The notes beneath the pieces are model-generated. The model had not been told where the DNA came from and made no database searches. It saw only the letters and a list, made by a program, of their open reading frames with translations. From contig RDXA01000346.1 of NCBI GenBank assembly GCA_004292705.1, positions 1 through 29,582 on the forward strand: a DNA stretch of 29,582 bases, given 5' to 3'. Position 1 is the first letter of the stretch. Each line of letters starts with the position of its first letter. A program made the translations under genes and the position numbers. This DNA comes from Sphingomonadales bacterium (lineage in GTDB: Bacteria; Pseudomonadota; Alphaproteobacteria; Sphingomonadales; Sphingomonadaceae). Below, one piece after another: positions 1 through 8,494 of the stretch.

Positions 1-1512
1 TTGCGAATCACCATGCTGCAGGTTGGAATTGTGGATACCATAGATGAAATACAGCGCCACCCCTCCGACCATGTAATAAATAAAGAACATCAGCACGTTG
101 AGCGGAACGGTCGTGATCAAATAGAGGCACGACAGGATGCCGAGCACTGGTAGCACCGGATAGAGCGGCACTGTGAACCCGCGTGGCAACTCCGGCGCGG
201 CGCGGCGCAGATAGATCACCGAAAGGCACACGATCGCAAACGCCGCCAGCGTGCCGACCGAAGTCATGTCGCCCAGCACGTTGATGTCGAAGAAACCGGC
301 TGCCACCGCCGTCACGCCGCCCACGACCATCGTGTTGATGGCAGGCGTGTGGAACCGCTTGTTCACCCGGGCAAACACCTTGGGCAACAGGCCGTCGCGA
401 GCCATGGTGTAGAAGATGCGCGTCTGCGCATACATCAGCACCAGCACCACTGAAGTCAGGCCGATGATCGCGCCAACCTTGATGATCTTGGCCAGCCAGC
501 CCCACTGCGCGCCGAAATTGTCGACCACAACGGCGACCGGATCGGGCACGTTCAACGTGCTGTAAGGCACCAGCAGCGTCATAATCGCGGCCACCAGCAT
601 GTAGATCACGGTACACACCACCAGCGAACCGATGATGCCGAACGGCATGTCCTTGGCCGGATCCTTGGCTTCTTGACCAGCGGTCGAAACAGCCTCGAAC
701 CCGATATAGGCGAAGAACACGATCGAGGCGGCGCGCATGATCCCGTCCACCCCAAACTCGCCCGGCCCGGTGTTCTCGGGGATAAAGGGCACCCAGTTGG
801 TCGCTATCAGTTCGGGCAGATTGCCGAGCACGATAGTCCCGCCAACAAGAATGAAGGCGGCCAGCACGCTGACCTTGATCGCGACGATGACATTGTTAAC
901 CTTGGCAGATTCCGACACACCGACCACCAGCAAAGCTGCCAGCAAACCGCAGATCAGAAAAGCCGGCAGGTTGAAGATCGTCGTCACCGGTTGACCATCA
1001 ATCAACACCGGCACACCTTCACGGATCAACGGGTAGCCCGCAGGCCCGGTGAATTGCGGCGGAATGACAAGGCCGAAGTCCGCCAAGAGGCTGACAACAT
1101 AGCCCGACCAGCCGACCGCCACCACCGAGGCAGCAAGACCGTATTCGAGCAACAGCAGCGCGCCCATGATCCACGCTACGAATTCCCCCAGAGTGGTGTA
1201 ACCATAGGTGTAGGCCGAACCCGATACTGGCAAGGTCGAGGACAGTTCGGCATAGCAAAGGCCCGCGAAGGCACAGACGATGCCCGCCACCACAAAGCTC
1301 AACAGCACGGCCGGCCCGGCGTGAAGCGCCGCAGCGCTGCCGGTCCTGACAAAAATCCCGGCCCCGATAATACAGCCGACGCCCAGCAGCAGCAGGTTCC
1401 ACTTGCCGAGCGAACGCTTGAGCTCGCTGGTCTGCGTTTCGCGTTGGACTTGCGCAATCGACTTGCGCGCGAACATGCGTTCAAGAACGCTTCCTCTGGG
1501 TGCACTCGCCAT
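1..1512 (-). CDS. Cationic amino acid permease (APC superfamily, CAT-like), C-terminus off window
   Basis: The minus-strand frame is open from an ATG at 1512 to the left edge, giving 504 codons without a stop. The start is preceded by a good Shine-Dalgarno sequence (GGAGGAAATTCTA-ATG). The product is an inner-membrane amino acid importer or exchanger of the APC superfamily. The N-terminus (RKSIAQVQRETQ, about residues 17-28) resembles cationic amino acid transporters. The first membrane helix carries GCIIGAGIFV (residues 46-55), the unwound substrate-binding segment of the family. Further in lie FFAYIGFEAVST and a long series of hydrophobic helices. Substrate specificity (Lys/Arg versus neutral amino acids) cannot be read from the sequence. 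The gene is divergent from panB across about 190 bp. The remaining C-terminal residues lie outside the window. Confidence 0.93.
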   Translation of the reverse strand, partial: MASAPRGSVLERMFARKSIAQVQRETQTSELKRSLGKWNLLLLGVGCIIGAGIFVRTGSAAALHAGPAVLLSFVVAGIVCAFAGLCYAELSSTLPVSGSAYTYGYTTLGEFVAWIMGALLLLEYGLAASVVAVGWSGYVVSLLADFGLVIPPQFTGPAGYPLIREGVPVLIDGQPVTTIFNLPAFLICGLLAALLVVGVSESAKVNNVIVAIKVSVLAAFILVGGTIVLGNLPELIATNWVPFIPENTGPGEFGVDGIMRAASIVFFAYIGFEAVSTAGQEAKDPAKDMPFGIIGSLVVCTVIYMLVAAIMTLLVPYSTLNVPDPVAVVVDNFGAQWGWLAKIIKVGAIIGLTSVVLVLMYAQTRIFYTMARDGLLPKVFARVNKRFHTPAINTMVVGGVTAVAAGFFDINVLGDMTSVGTLAAFAIVCLSVIYLRRAAPELPRGFTVPLYPVLPVLGILSCLYLITTVPLNVLMFFIYYMVGGVALYFIYGIHNSNLQHGDSQ

Positions 1513-1705
1513 TAGAATTTCCTCCAGCGCACCAGCGCGGCGCATGGCTTGATCCTGTCAAGAAACATCTGGAATAGGTCTCCCATTGATCGCCGACAGA
1601 TCCCTCGCGCGATCATCAGAGCACAACGCTAGCGCAACACAAGCGCAACACAAGCCGAAAGCGTGCTCTTTCCCCCGGCCCGCGCAACCGCTAGATGCTT
1701 TCGCC

Positions 1706-2578
1706 ATGTCCACGACCTTCCAGCTCGACACCAGCACCAGCCGTGCCAACCCCACACCTCAACCGATGCGGCGGCTGACCGTACCGGGCATCCGGGCCCG
1801 CAAGCAGGATGGCGTGACGGCCAATCCGCTGGTGATGCTCACCGCCTACACCGCGCGCCAGGCGCAGATTCTTGATGCGCATTGCGACTTGTTGCTGGTG
1901 GGAGATTCGCTGGGGCAGGTGATCTATGGGCTGCCCTCGACTGTCCCCGTTACGCTGGAGATGATGGCGAACCATGGTGCAGCAGTTGTACGGGGGTCGT
2001 ATCATTCGGTCGTGGTCATCGACATGCCTTTCGGCTCATACGAAGCATCGCCGCAGCAAGCGTTTGAAAGCGCGGCGTTCCTGCTGAAGCAGACCGGCGC
2101 AGCCGCAGTGAAGCTCGAAGGCGGGGCGGCGATGGCGCCGACGGTCGAATTCCTCAGTGAACGCGGCATCCCGGTAATGGGCCATGTCGGCCTCACGCCC
2201 CAAGCCGTTAATGTGCTCGGTGGCTACGGCGCGCGCGGGCGATCTGAGGCCGAGGCCGAGAAAATTGTCTCGGACGCGGTTGCGCTCGATGCGGCAGGAG
2301 CCTTTGCCATCGTCATCGAAGGCTTGGTCGAACCCATCGCCATTGCCGCGACCAAAGCGGTCGCCTGCCCCACCATCGGCATCGGTGCCTCGGCCCAGTG
2401 CGATGGGCAGGTGCTCGTCACCGAAGACATGCTCGGCATGTTCGAACGGGTACCGCGCTTCGTGAAGCGGTATGAGGATATCGCTGGGGTGATCGACCGC
2501 ACAGTTGCGCGCTATGCCGAAGAGGTCCGCACCCGCGCCTTTCCGGGCGAAGACCAGACGTATCAGCCCAAGGCCTGA
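1706..2578 (+). CDS. panB: 3-methyl-2-oxobutanoate hydroxymethyltransferase
   Basis: PanB transfers a hydroxymethyl group from 5,10-methylenetetrahydrofolate to 2-oxoisovalerate, giving ketopantoate, the first committed step of pantothenate and CoA synthesis in the cytoplasm. The start ATG at 1706 gives 290 residues. The open frame extends 40 codons upstream to 1586, but that stretch does not resemble the family. The TIM-barrel landmarks are present: LLLVGDSLG with metal-ligand Asp67, VVVIDMPFGSY with Asp106, AVKLEGG with Lys136 and Glu138, and IVIEGLVEP with the catalytic-region Glu205. The segment VGLTPQAVNVLGG (161-173) is canonical for PanB, yet its 39-bp DNA also occurs inverted in the next gene. 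No panC or panD is adjacent. The 3' end overlaps the convergent symporter gene by 16 nt. Confidence 0.96.
   Translation: MSTTFQLDTSTSRANPTPQPMRRLTVPGIRARKQDGVTANPLVMLTAYTARQAQILDAHCDLLLVGDSLGQVIYGLPSTVPVTLEMMANHGAAVVRGSYHSVVVIDMPFGSYEASPQQAFESAAFLLKQTGAAAVKLEGGAAMAPTVEFLSERGIPVMGHVGLTPQAVNVLGGYGARGRSEAEAEKIVSDAVALDAAGAFAIVIEGLVEPIAIAATKAVACPTIGIGASAQCDGQVLVTEDMLGMFERVPRFVKRYEDIAGVIDRTVARYAEEVRTRAFPGEDQTYQPKA
2186..2224 (+). repeat. 39-bp inverted repeat, copy 1 (inside panB)
   Basis: This 39-bp segment begins GTCGGCCTCACG and ends GTGCTCGGTGGC. It is repeated exactly, in reverse orientation, at 2803-2841 inside the convergent symporter gene. In panB it encodes VGLTPQAVNVLGG, a segment native to the PanB family, so this copy is the likely donor. 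The flanking bases on both sides do not match the other copy. Confidence 0.97.
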
Positions 2579-3483
2579 TCCGCCGCCCCACTCGCAAGGT
2601 GCAGCGCCAGCGGTGCAGCCAGCACCAGCTGGGCCAGGTGATAGAGCAGAAGCGGCGCAATCACGAAGCCTGCGCTGGCGGGCGGGAACAGGATTGCGGC
2701 AAGCGGCCCGCCGATGGCGACGCTTTTTTGTGATCCGGCAAACAGGAAAGCGATCCGGTCAGCGCGCGGCAGGCCGAGCAGGCCAGGCACGGCAGGCGCC
2801 ACGCCACCGAGCACATTAACGGCTTGGGGCGTGAGGCCGACCGCAATCCCGATCACGGCCCGATCAAGCCAGACGATCCGCGCGCGGTTTGCCACCACCC
2901 GGTCGATCACCCGGTCCTGCACAGCCTGACCTATTGCGAAAGGAAGAAGGAGGATCAGTCCGATACGGATGATCGCCTCGCTCCCGATCGCACCTGCGCC
3001 GCCCCCGCCCAGCAGCGCAAACAGCGGCGCACTCACCAGCACACCTGCAATGTTGATGAGCGCAGCGCCGACCACTGCCAGCGCGACGTTACCCCGGGCA
3101 AGGCTCGTATAGGACGTGGCCGATTGCACCGTGGAAGGCAGAACACCAAGAAACACGAAGCCGAGCGCCACAAGTGGAGGGAGATGCTCGCTCGCTACAC
3201 GCGCAAAGCCGAAACCCGCGACTGCCATCACACCGAACACGAACAGCATCAGCGGCCCGAAATAGCGCCAATTCGCAAGACCCCGCATGATTTCCGCGCG
3301 GCGAATGCGCATACCGTTGACGAGGAACAGCACGAATATCCCGACATTCGACACCATCGCCGCCGCCGCGCGGGCTTCACCCGCTGCGGGAATCACCACC
3401 GCGAGCGCAGTCGCGATCACCAGCACGGCGATCATCGGATCAGTCACAACAGCAAAGCGCGGGGCGGCGGAAGCTTTGGACAT
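2563..3483 (-). CDS. Bile acid:sodium symporter-like membrane protein (SBF-like family), internally shortened
   Basis: The 306-residue inner-membrane protein starts at the ATG at 3483; the frame extends upstream to 3597 but without family-like sequence. It belongs to the SBF-like branch (YfeH/Rch1 type) of the bile acid:sodium symporter superfamily. The substrate in this branch is uncertain. Recognisable are PSTVQSATSYTSLARGN (116-132) and GSQKSVAIGGPLA (250-262), both typical substrate- or ion-site regions. Between IGIAV (215) and LPRADRIAF (238), where related proteins as I recall them (for example E. coli YfeH) carry about 50 residues including a membrane helix, this protein has only about 25. 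Thirteen of these, VGLTPQAVNVLGG (215-227), are an exact copy of a PanB segment. The reading frame is intact, but transport function is doubtful. It may sit downstream of the TPR gene, 52 nt away. Confidence 0.8.
   Translation of the reverse strand: MSKASAAPRFAVVTDPMIAVLVIATALAVVIPAAGEARAAAAMVSNVGIFVLFLVNGMRIRRAEIMRGLANWRYFGPLMLFVFGVMAVAGFGFARVASEHLPPLVALGFVFLGVLPSTVQSATSYTSLARGNVALAVVGAALINIAGVLVSAPLFALLGGGGAGAIGSEAIIRIGLILLLPFAIGQAVQDRVIDRVVANRARIVWLDRAVIGIAVGLTPQAVNVLGGVAPAVPGLLGLPRADRIAFLFAGSQKSVAIGGPLAAILFPPASAGFVIAPLLLYHLAQLVLAAPLALHLASGAADQALG
2803..2841 (-). repeat. 39-bp inverted repeat, copy 2 (inside symporter gene)
   Basis: This is the reverse complement of panB positions 2186-2224, identical over all 39 bp, with a 578-bp spacer between the copies. 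It is read in the symporter in the same codon phase as in panB, giving the same 13 residues. The encoded peptide does not fit the SBF-like family at this position, so this copy looks like the acquired one. Confidence 0.97.
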
Positions 3484-3535
3484 CAGGCGATGGGCCCTGC
3501 CCTGCCCCGCTGCGCTTGTCGAGCGGCTGCGCGAC

Positions 3536-5020
3536 CTATCGCGCCACAAGCTGGTGGGGCTGCACCTCGGCAAGCAGGGCAGCGAAGCGGTTCGCATCCT
3601 GCGGCTGGTTCAATTCGCGGGCGGCGCGCAGACGCAGACCGAGCAGCACAGGATCGTGCCCTGCTCCAATCGCCATAGCGTGATCGAGCAGCAGCGCCGT
3701 GCGCGCCCAGTCACCGCGGTCCGCCTGCCGCTCCGCCAAGGCTAGCAGCGCGCTCGCCGTCTCGGTTTCCCCTGCCACCTGCCGTGCAAGCAGCAAATCG
3801 GCGGCCTCGCGATTACCGTAGCGCACAAGGGCCCACAGCGCCTTCCGCGTGATCGGCCAGGGACGCCGCACCTCGGACGCCAGCGCATAGGCAGCAAGTG
3901 CATCTTGGGGATTGTCCGTGCCGAGCAGTGCATCGCCTGCAAGGCCCGCAACGTCGGTGGAGGCAGGAAAGCGCGCGCGCAGGGCGGAAGCTTGCGAGCG
4001 TGCGCCATCGGCATCGTCCGACAGCAGCGCGCGGCGCAGATTGGCGGTGGGCTGCGGCAGTCCCTCGCGCGAGGCGAGCGGCACTGGCGCTGGCCGCATC
4101 GGAGCATGGGCGCGAGCTAGCAGCGGCGCTGCCGCAGCGCGGTCACCAAGCCGCTCGTAGGCGCGCGCAACCAGCATTACCATGTAAGGCGAAGCCTCGG
4201 GCAGCGCAGCCTCGGGAGCAAAGCGCGCGATCAACTCGTCCTCGCGGTTGCCGATCAGCAAGGCCCGGGCAAGCAGTTCGCGCAATCTGGCATTGGCAGG
4301 CTGGCGCGCGGCGAGCGCTTCAAGCGTCGTGGCTGCGCTGTCGGCATTGCCCTCGGCGAGGCTGATAATGGCATCGAGCTGCAACGCTGCTGGCACACCG
4401 CGTGCAGCCATACCGCTGCGGGCCAGCAGGCTTCGGGCAATAGTATATTCCCCGCCCCGTGCGGCCAGCACAGCCTGAAGATAAGGCACGCGCGCATCAT
4501 CAGGTGCGACCTCGGCAAGCGCACGCACCGCGTTGAGCATCGCACCCGCCGCGCCGCTGTCGCCGAGGGTAGCGGCATATTCGGCAAGAATATCGGGATT
4601 GCCAGGATCGGCCGTGCGCGCCGTCTCGAACCATATCAGCGCGTCGGCGGCACCGTGCGAATCGCGCACCATCAGCGCACGCAGCAAAAGCGCAGACCCA
4701 TGATCCGGGCCGTAAGTCAGCGCGCGGTCGGCGGCTTCAAGCGCCGTCAGATGTTCGCCACCGCGAAAGCGCAGCCGGGCTATCGCCACCCACAGATCAG
4801 GGCTTTCTGGTGCCAGACCCCGGGCTTCGTCCAGCATGCGGCCGGCATCAGCTAGGGCACCTCGCGCCATCGCTGTGTCGGCTTCGACCAGCAACTTGGC
4901 AAAGGCCGGGCTCACCGCCTCCGGTCCCCGTAGCGCTTCGTCGGCCGTGTCGCCGGAACAGCTGGTTGCGAAGAGCGCCAGACCCGCCAGCGCGGCCAAA
5001 ATCTTATGTCTGGAGGTCAT
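3536..5020 (-). CDS. TPR-repeat lipoprotein of the PrsK/PrsR operon
   Basis: A 494-residue protein beginning with a lipoprotein signal: a positively charged start, a hydrophobic stretch, then the lipobox-like FATSC (Cys at about residue 21). It is probably anchored in a membrane facing the periplasm. The rest is Ala/Leu-rich helical repeats resembling tetratricopeptide repeats throughout, for example around residues 40-110 and 180-300. Its ATG at 5020 lies inside the end of prsR, a 17-nt overlap, which argues for translational coupling as the last gene of the epsB-prsK-prsR-TPR operon. In XrtA/PEP-CTERM loci a much longer TPR lipoprotein (PrsT, around 900 residues) is known. This shorter protein may play an analogous scaffolding role in exopolysaccharide export, but that is inference. 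No catalytic motif is visible. Confidence 0.82.
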   Translation of the reverse strand: MTSRHKILAALAGLALFATSCSGDTADEALRGPEAVSPAFAKLLVEADTAMARGALADAGRMLDEARGLAPESPDLWVAIARLRFRGGEHLTALEAADRALTYGPDHGSALLLRALMVRDSHGAADALIWFETARTADPGNPDILAEYAATLGDSGAAGAMLNAVRALAEVAPDDARVPYLQAVLAARGGEYTIARSLLARSGMAARGVPAALQLDAIISLAEGNADSAATTLEALAARQPANARLRELLARALLIGNREDELIARFAPEAALPEASPYMVMLVARAYERLGDRAAAAPLLARAHAPMRPAPVPLASREGLPQPTANLRRALLSDDADGARSQASALRARFPASTDVAGLAGDALLGTDNPQDALAAYALASEVRRPWPITRKALWALVRYGNREAADLLLARQVAGETETASALLALAERQADRGDWARTALLLDHAMAIGAGHDPVLLGLRLRAARELNQPQDANRFAALLAEVQPHQLVAR

Positions 5021-6368
5021 ATTGCTTCAACAGGTCGTAAAGGGTCGGACGACTGATCCCGAGCAGCTTGGCCGTGCTCGAAATATTGCCCTCGCTGCGG
5101 GCGAGCGCGTGGCGGATCACCTTGCGGTCGGCAGCCTCACGCGCAGCCTTGAGATTGAGGACATCGGCGTCCTCGTCCTCGCGCGCAACGAGATCGAGGT
5201 CTTCTGCATTGACCAGCTTGCCATCAGCCATGATCACCGCGCGCTTCACCCGGTTTTCGAGTTCGCGGACGTTACCCGGCCAGTCATGCGCGTCGATCGC
5301 GGCCAGCGCATCGGGAGCAAATCCGCTGACGGCCGGATTCATCTCGGCGGCGAAACGCTTGAGAAAGGCCTTGGCCAGCAGCACCGGATCACCGTGACGC
5401 TCGGCCAGGCCGGGAATGCGCACGACGATCTCGGCAAGACGATAGAACAGATCTTCGCGGAACACGCCCTGTTGGATCATGCTTTCGAGATCCTGATGCG
5501 TGGCGCAGACAATCCGGGTATTGACCGCAATCGGCTTGCGTCCGCCAACGCGCTCGATGGTGCGTTCCTGCAGGAAGCGCAGCAGCTTGACCTGCAAGGG
5601 CAGCGGAATATCGCCCACCTCGTCGAGGAACAGCGTGCCGCCATTGGCGCTTTCGATCTTGCCTTCAGTGGTTTTGATCGCGCCGGTGAAGGCACCTTTC
5701 TCGTGGCCGAACAGCTCGCTTTCGAGCAGATTTTCAGGGATCGCCGCGCAGTTGATCGCGACAAACGGCCCGCCTGTGCGGTCGCTCGCCTCGTGCAGGC
5801 CCTGGGCGAGCAATTCCTTGCCCGTTCCGCTCGCGCCCAGCAGCATCACCGATACGCTGGTGCGCGCCACCCGTTCAATCGTCCGCGCGACTTTGATCAT
5901 CTCGGGTGCGCCCGTGATCATCCGGCCCAGCACGGTCTTGTCGGCGCTACTGGTAGCGACGAGGCGGCGGTTTTCTTCCTCGATCGCGCGCAAGTTGAAG
6001 GCGCGGCGCACAATCAGTCCGAGCGCATCGATATCGATCGGCTTCTGATAGAAATCATAAGCCCCCCGCGCGATTGCCGCGAGCGCACTTTCGCGCGCGC
6101 CGTGACCGCTGGCGACGATGACCTTGGTATCGGGCTTCAGCGCCATGATCGCATCGAGCACCGCAAAACCTTCGGTGGTGCCATCGGGATCGGGCGGCAG
6201 TCCAAGGTCGAGCGTCACTACGCCCGGGGCCTCTGCCCGCAGCGCAGCGATAGCGCTGTCGCGGTCACCCGCGATCACCACCTCGAAATCGTCATAGGCC
6301 CATTTAAGCTGAGCTTGCAGGCCCGGATCATCCTCGATCACCAGCAAGACGGGTTTCTTGTCAGCCAT
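5004..6368 (-). CDS. prsR: PEP-CTERM-box sigma-54-dependent response regulator PrsR
   Basis: A 454-residue NtrC-type activator. The receiver domain (1-120) has acidic residues EDD (12-14), phospho-acceptor Asp54 in VVTLDLGLPP and a lysine in YQKPID. The AAA+ domain (about 145-380) has Walker A GASGTGKE and Walker B-like GGTLFLDEVGDIP. It also has an intact sigma-54 contact loop, KGAFTGA, so it should activate sigma-54 promoters. The C-terminus is a Fis-type helix-turn-helix (SSTAKLLGISRPTLYDLL). The start ATG at 6368 overlaps the prsK stop by one base (TAATG). As known for the family, it would be phosphorylated by PrsK and would switch on exopolysaccharide and PEP-CTERM genes. The REC spacing LPPDPDGTTEG is slightly longer than usual, typical of this subfamily. 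Confidence 0.93.
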   Translation of the reverse strand: MADKKPVLLVIEDDPGLQAQLKWAYDDFEVVIAGDRDSAIAALRAEAPGVVTLDLGLPPDPDGTTEGFAVLDAIMALKPDTKVIVASGHGARESALAAIARGAYDFYQKPIDIDALGLIVRRAFNLRAIEEENRRLVATSSADKTVLGRMITGAPEMIKVARTIERVARTSVSVMLLGASGTGKELLAQGLHEASDRTGGPFVAINCAAIPENLLESELFGHEKGAFTGAIKTTEGKIESANGGTLFLDEVGDIPLPLQVKLLRFLQERTIERVGGRKPIAVNTRIVCATHQDLESMIQQGVFREDLFYRLAEIVVRIPGLAERHGDPVLLAKAFLKRFAAEMNPAVSGFAPDALAAIDAHDWPGNVRELENRVKRAVIMADGKLVNAEDLDLVAREDEDADVLNLKAAREAADRKVIRHALARSEGNISSTAKLLGISRPTLYDLLKQYDLQT

Positions 6369-8494
6369 TACGCAACCTCCTGGCTCGATCGGTTGTCGGC
6401 CCCGGCAGCACCCAGCAGTCGGACGACCTCAGCGAGCGGGAGCACCACCGCAAACCGCGTCCCCAGCCCTTCGCGGCTCTCGACCGTCACCCGTCCGCCC
6501 ATCGCCCGGACCAGTTCACGCGCTTCGAACGCGCCGATCCCGAACCCCCCAGCCTTCGACGAGACGAACGGCTTGAACAGCCCGGAGCGGACGAATTCGG
6601 GGCTCATGCCTTTGCCGGCGTCAACAACCTCGATGGTTCCATGCAGTCCATCGGCGGTCACATCGAGGAAGACGGGGCTGTTTGCCTCGCTGGCGTCGAT
6701 GGCGTTTTGGACAAGATGGATTAGCGCCTGCTCAAGCGCCTCACGATCCCCCATAACCAGAACCTGTGTCGCACGGGTCAGCGCAACGGGGTGAATCCCG
6801 GAAAAGCGCGCCGTGATACCTTGGGCGAGCTCTGCCAAATCGATCGGGATCAGCGCATCAACCTGCCCGCCGCCATAGCGTCCGAGCCGCGCTAGCAGCG
6901 CCGATAACTTGTCCGCGGAGTTGCGCAGCGTTACCAGCATGTCGGCGCGGAAGGCCGGATTGTCAGCATGCTTTTCGGCATTGGCCGCCAGCAATGAAAG
7001 CTGGCTGACAAGGTTCTTGATGTCGTGCATCACGAACGCCATGCGGCGGTTGAATTCATCGAACCGGCTCGCGTCCATCAGCGCCTGCTGACCGGCCTGC
7101 TCAGCCAGGTAGCTCGCCAATTGCTGGCCGGCGACACGCAGCAAATCAAAATCTTCCCAGTCGAGCTGACGCGGATTGCGCGGACGGGCGAGCACGATCA
7201 CGCCGACGAGGCGGTCGAAGTGGATGAGCGGCACCAGCGCCCAGGCGTCCTCGGCTTCCATCAGCCAAGCGGGCACCTCCTGAGCCTCGCCGCGATGGTC
7301 GATACCGCCGCGCGCCTCATCAAGCGCGAGGATCAGGTTGTGCTGTTCAAGCAGGCCCGACAGAAGGAAGTCTCCGGCGACAGCCGGCACGGCCAGAGTC
7401 GGCCAATTCCAGCGCGCAGTCAGTTCAAGCTGAGCCTGCTCATTGGGCATCAACAGCAACCCCGCAGGGCTTTCGGTGATGTCGGCGAGTGCCTTGACCA
7501 CGCGCTCCTCAAGGCTCGCACCGCCGGTGCCACCGTGGCCAATGGTACGGGTAAAGCGCAGCCATTCCTGACGATAGTCGTAGCGGTGCTGGAACAGGTG
7601 CTTGGTCGCGGTTACTCGCAGCCAGCTACGCATCCGTGGCGAAGGCAGCGCGATCGCCGCCGCGATGATTGCCGACACGACGAACACCACCTGGCTCGCA
7701 CGCGCAACATCGCCGCCTAGCAGCGCCAGAGACTTGGTGACCAGCACCATGCCTGCCAGATAACCGCCAATCAGCAGCAGCGAGAGCGTGCGGAAGGTTA
7801 CGGCACGCGACGGGCTAAACTGAACACGAGGCCCGGTGGCATTCATGCCGAGTGCAAACAGCACAGCCATCGACCCGGCAAACAGCCCGCGCAGATCGCC
7901 AAGTGCCCAAGGCGTCGCACCGCCGAGATAGGTCAGGGTGTAGAGGTTGAGATCATAAGCAAAGATCCCGGCCAGCGCCATGCCGGTCCAGCGCAGCACC
8001 GTGCGCAGGGCGCTCGCAGCGCCGGCATAGAGATTATGCAGCAGCATCAACGCCCCGATCGCCACCAGCATGTCGATCAACGCGCGCACCTCGAACACCG
8101 CCCTGCTCGCCTCGGCGACACCGGCAAACCTTGCACCGGCCAGAAGCAGCACTGGCTGGAGCAGTTGCACCAGCACCAGTGCGATGATCACCGGACGGAC
8201 AGGCTTGAGGCTGGCCGTACGGCCATCGGCTGCAAACAGCGAAAAAATCGTCGCAATCAGCGCAAGGTTGCGCACCATTGCCGTAATCACGGCAACACCG
8301 CTATCGGCCCCGAGCCCGGCTGCCAGCGCGCACCAGACCGCACTCGCCGCGGCGGCGACCATAAGCCCGATCCGGTCAGGCCTTGTGCGCTCGCCGTGAT
8401 GCCAGATCCAGAGCATCGAGGCTGCACTGAGCACGGCGCCCGCAAGCCAGGCGAAGAAGCCTGCCAACGGCACCAGGGTAACAGTCCAGATCAC
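6368..8494 (-). CDS. prsK: XrtA/PEP-CTERM system sensor histidine kinase PrsK
   Basis: About 708 residues from a GTG at 8494. This start overlaps the epsB stop as GTGA and has GGAGG seven bases upstream. A GTG six codons earlier (8512) is also possible. The first 300 or so residues form many membrane helices. A GAF-like domain follows (about 310-460), then the kinase core. The core has the H-box VMHDIKNLVSQL with the phosphorylated His near residue 490, an N-box HLVQNAIDAS near 594-603, a G1 box VVDAGKGM, and a glycine-rich lid GGFGIGAFEAREL. The expected signalling partner is PrsR, encoded immediately downstream with a one-base overlap. The stimulus is unknown. The architecture (multi-helix membrane sensor, GAF, HATPase) matches the PrsK family rather than a generic kinase. 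Confidence 0.92.
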   Translation of the reverse strand: MIWTVTLVPLAGFFAWLAGAVLSAASMLWIWHHGERTRPDRIGLMVAAAASAVWCALAAGLGADSGVAVITAMVRNLALIATIFSLFAADGRTASLKPVRPVIIALVLVQLLQPVLLLAGARFAGVAEASRAVFEVRALIDMLVAIGALMLLHNLYAGAASALRTVLRWTGMALAGIFAYDLNLYTLTYLGGATPWALGDLRGLFAGSMAVLFALGMNATGPRVQFSPSRAVTFRTLSLLLIGGYLAGMVLVTKSLALLGGDVARASQVVFVVSAIIAAAIALPSPRMRSWLRVTATKHLFQHRYDYRQEWLRFTRTIGHGGTGGASLEERVVKALADITESPAGLLLMPNEQAQLELTARWNWPTLAVPAVAGDFLLSGLLEQHNLILALDEARGGIDHRGEAQEVPAWLMEAEDAWALVPLIHFDRLVGVIVLARPRNPRQLDWEDFDLLRVAGQQLASYLAEQAGQQALMDASRFDEFNRRMAFVMHDIKNLVSQLSLLAANAEKHADNPAFRADMLVTLRNSADKLSALLARLGRYGGGQVDALIPIDLAELAQGITARFSGIHPVALTRATQVLVMGDREALEQALIHLVQNAIDASEANSPVFLDVTADGLHGTIEVVDAGKGMSPEFVRSGLFKPFVSSKAGGFGIGAFEARELVRAMGGRVTVESREGLGTRFAVVLPLAEVVRLLGAAGADNRSSQEVA

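Noticed and set aside
1019..1505. Short minus-strand open frames inside the permease region
   Set aside because: They lie in other frames of the permease, which itself is open from 1512 to the window edge.
4836..6794. 652-codon plus-strand open frame antisense to prsR and prsK
   Set aside because: Composition shadow of GC-rich genes. The minus-strand frames have full domain sets.
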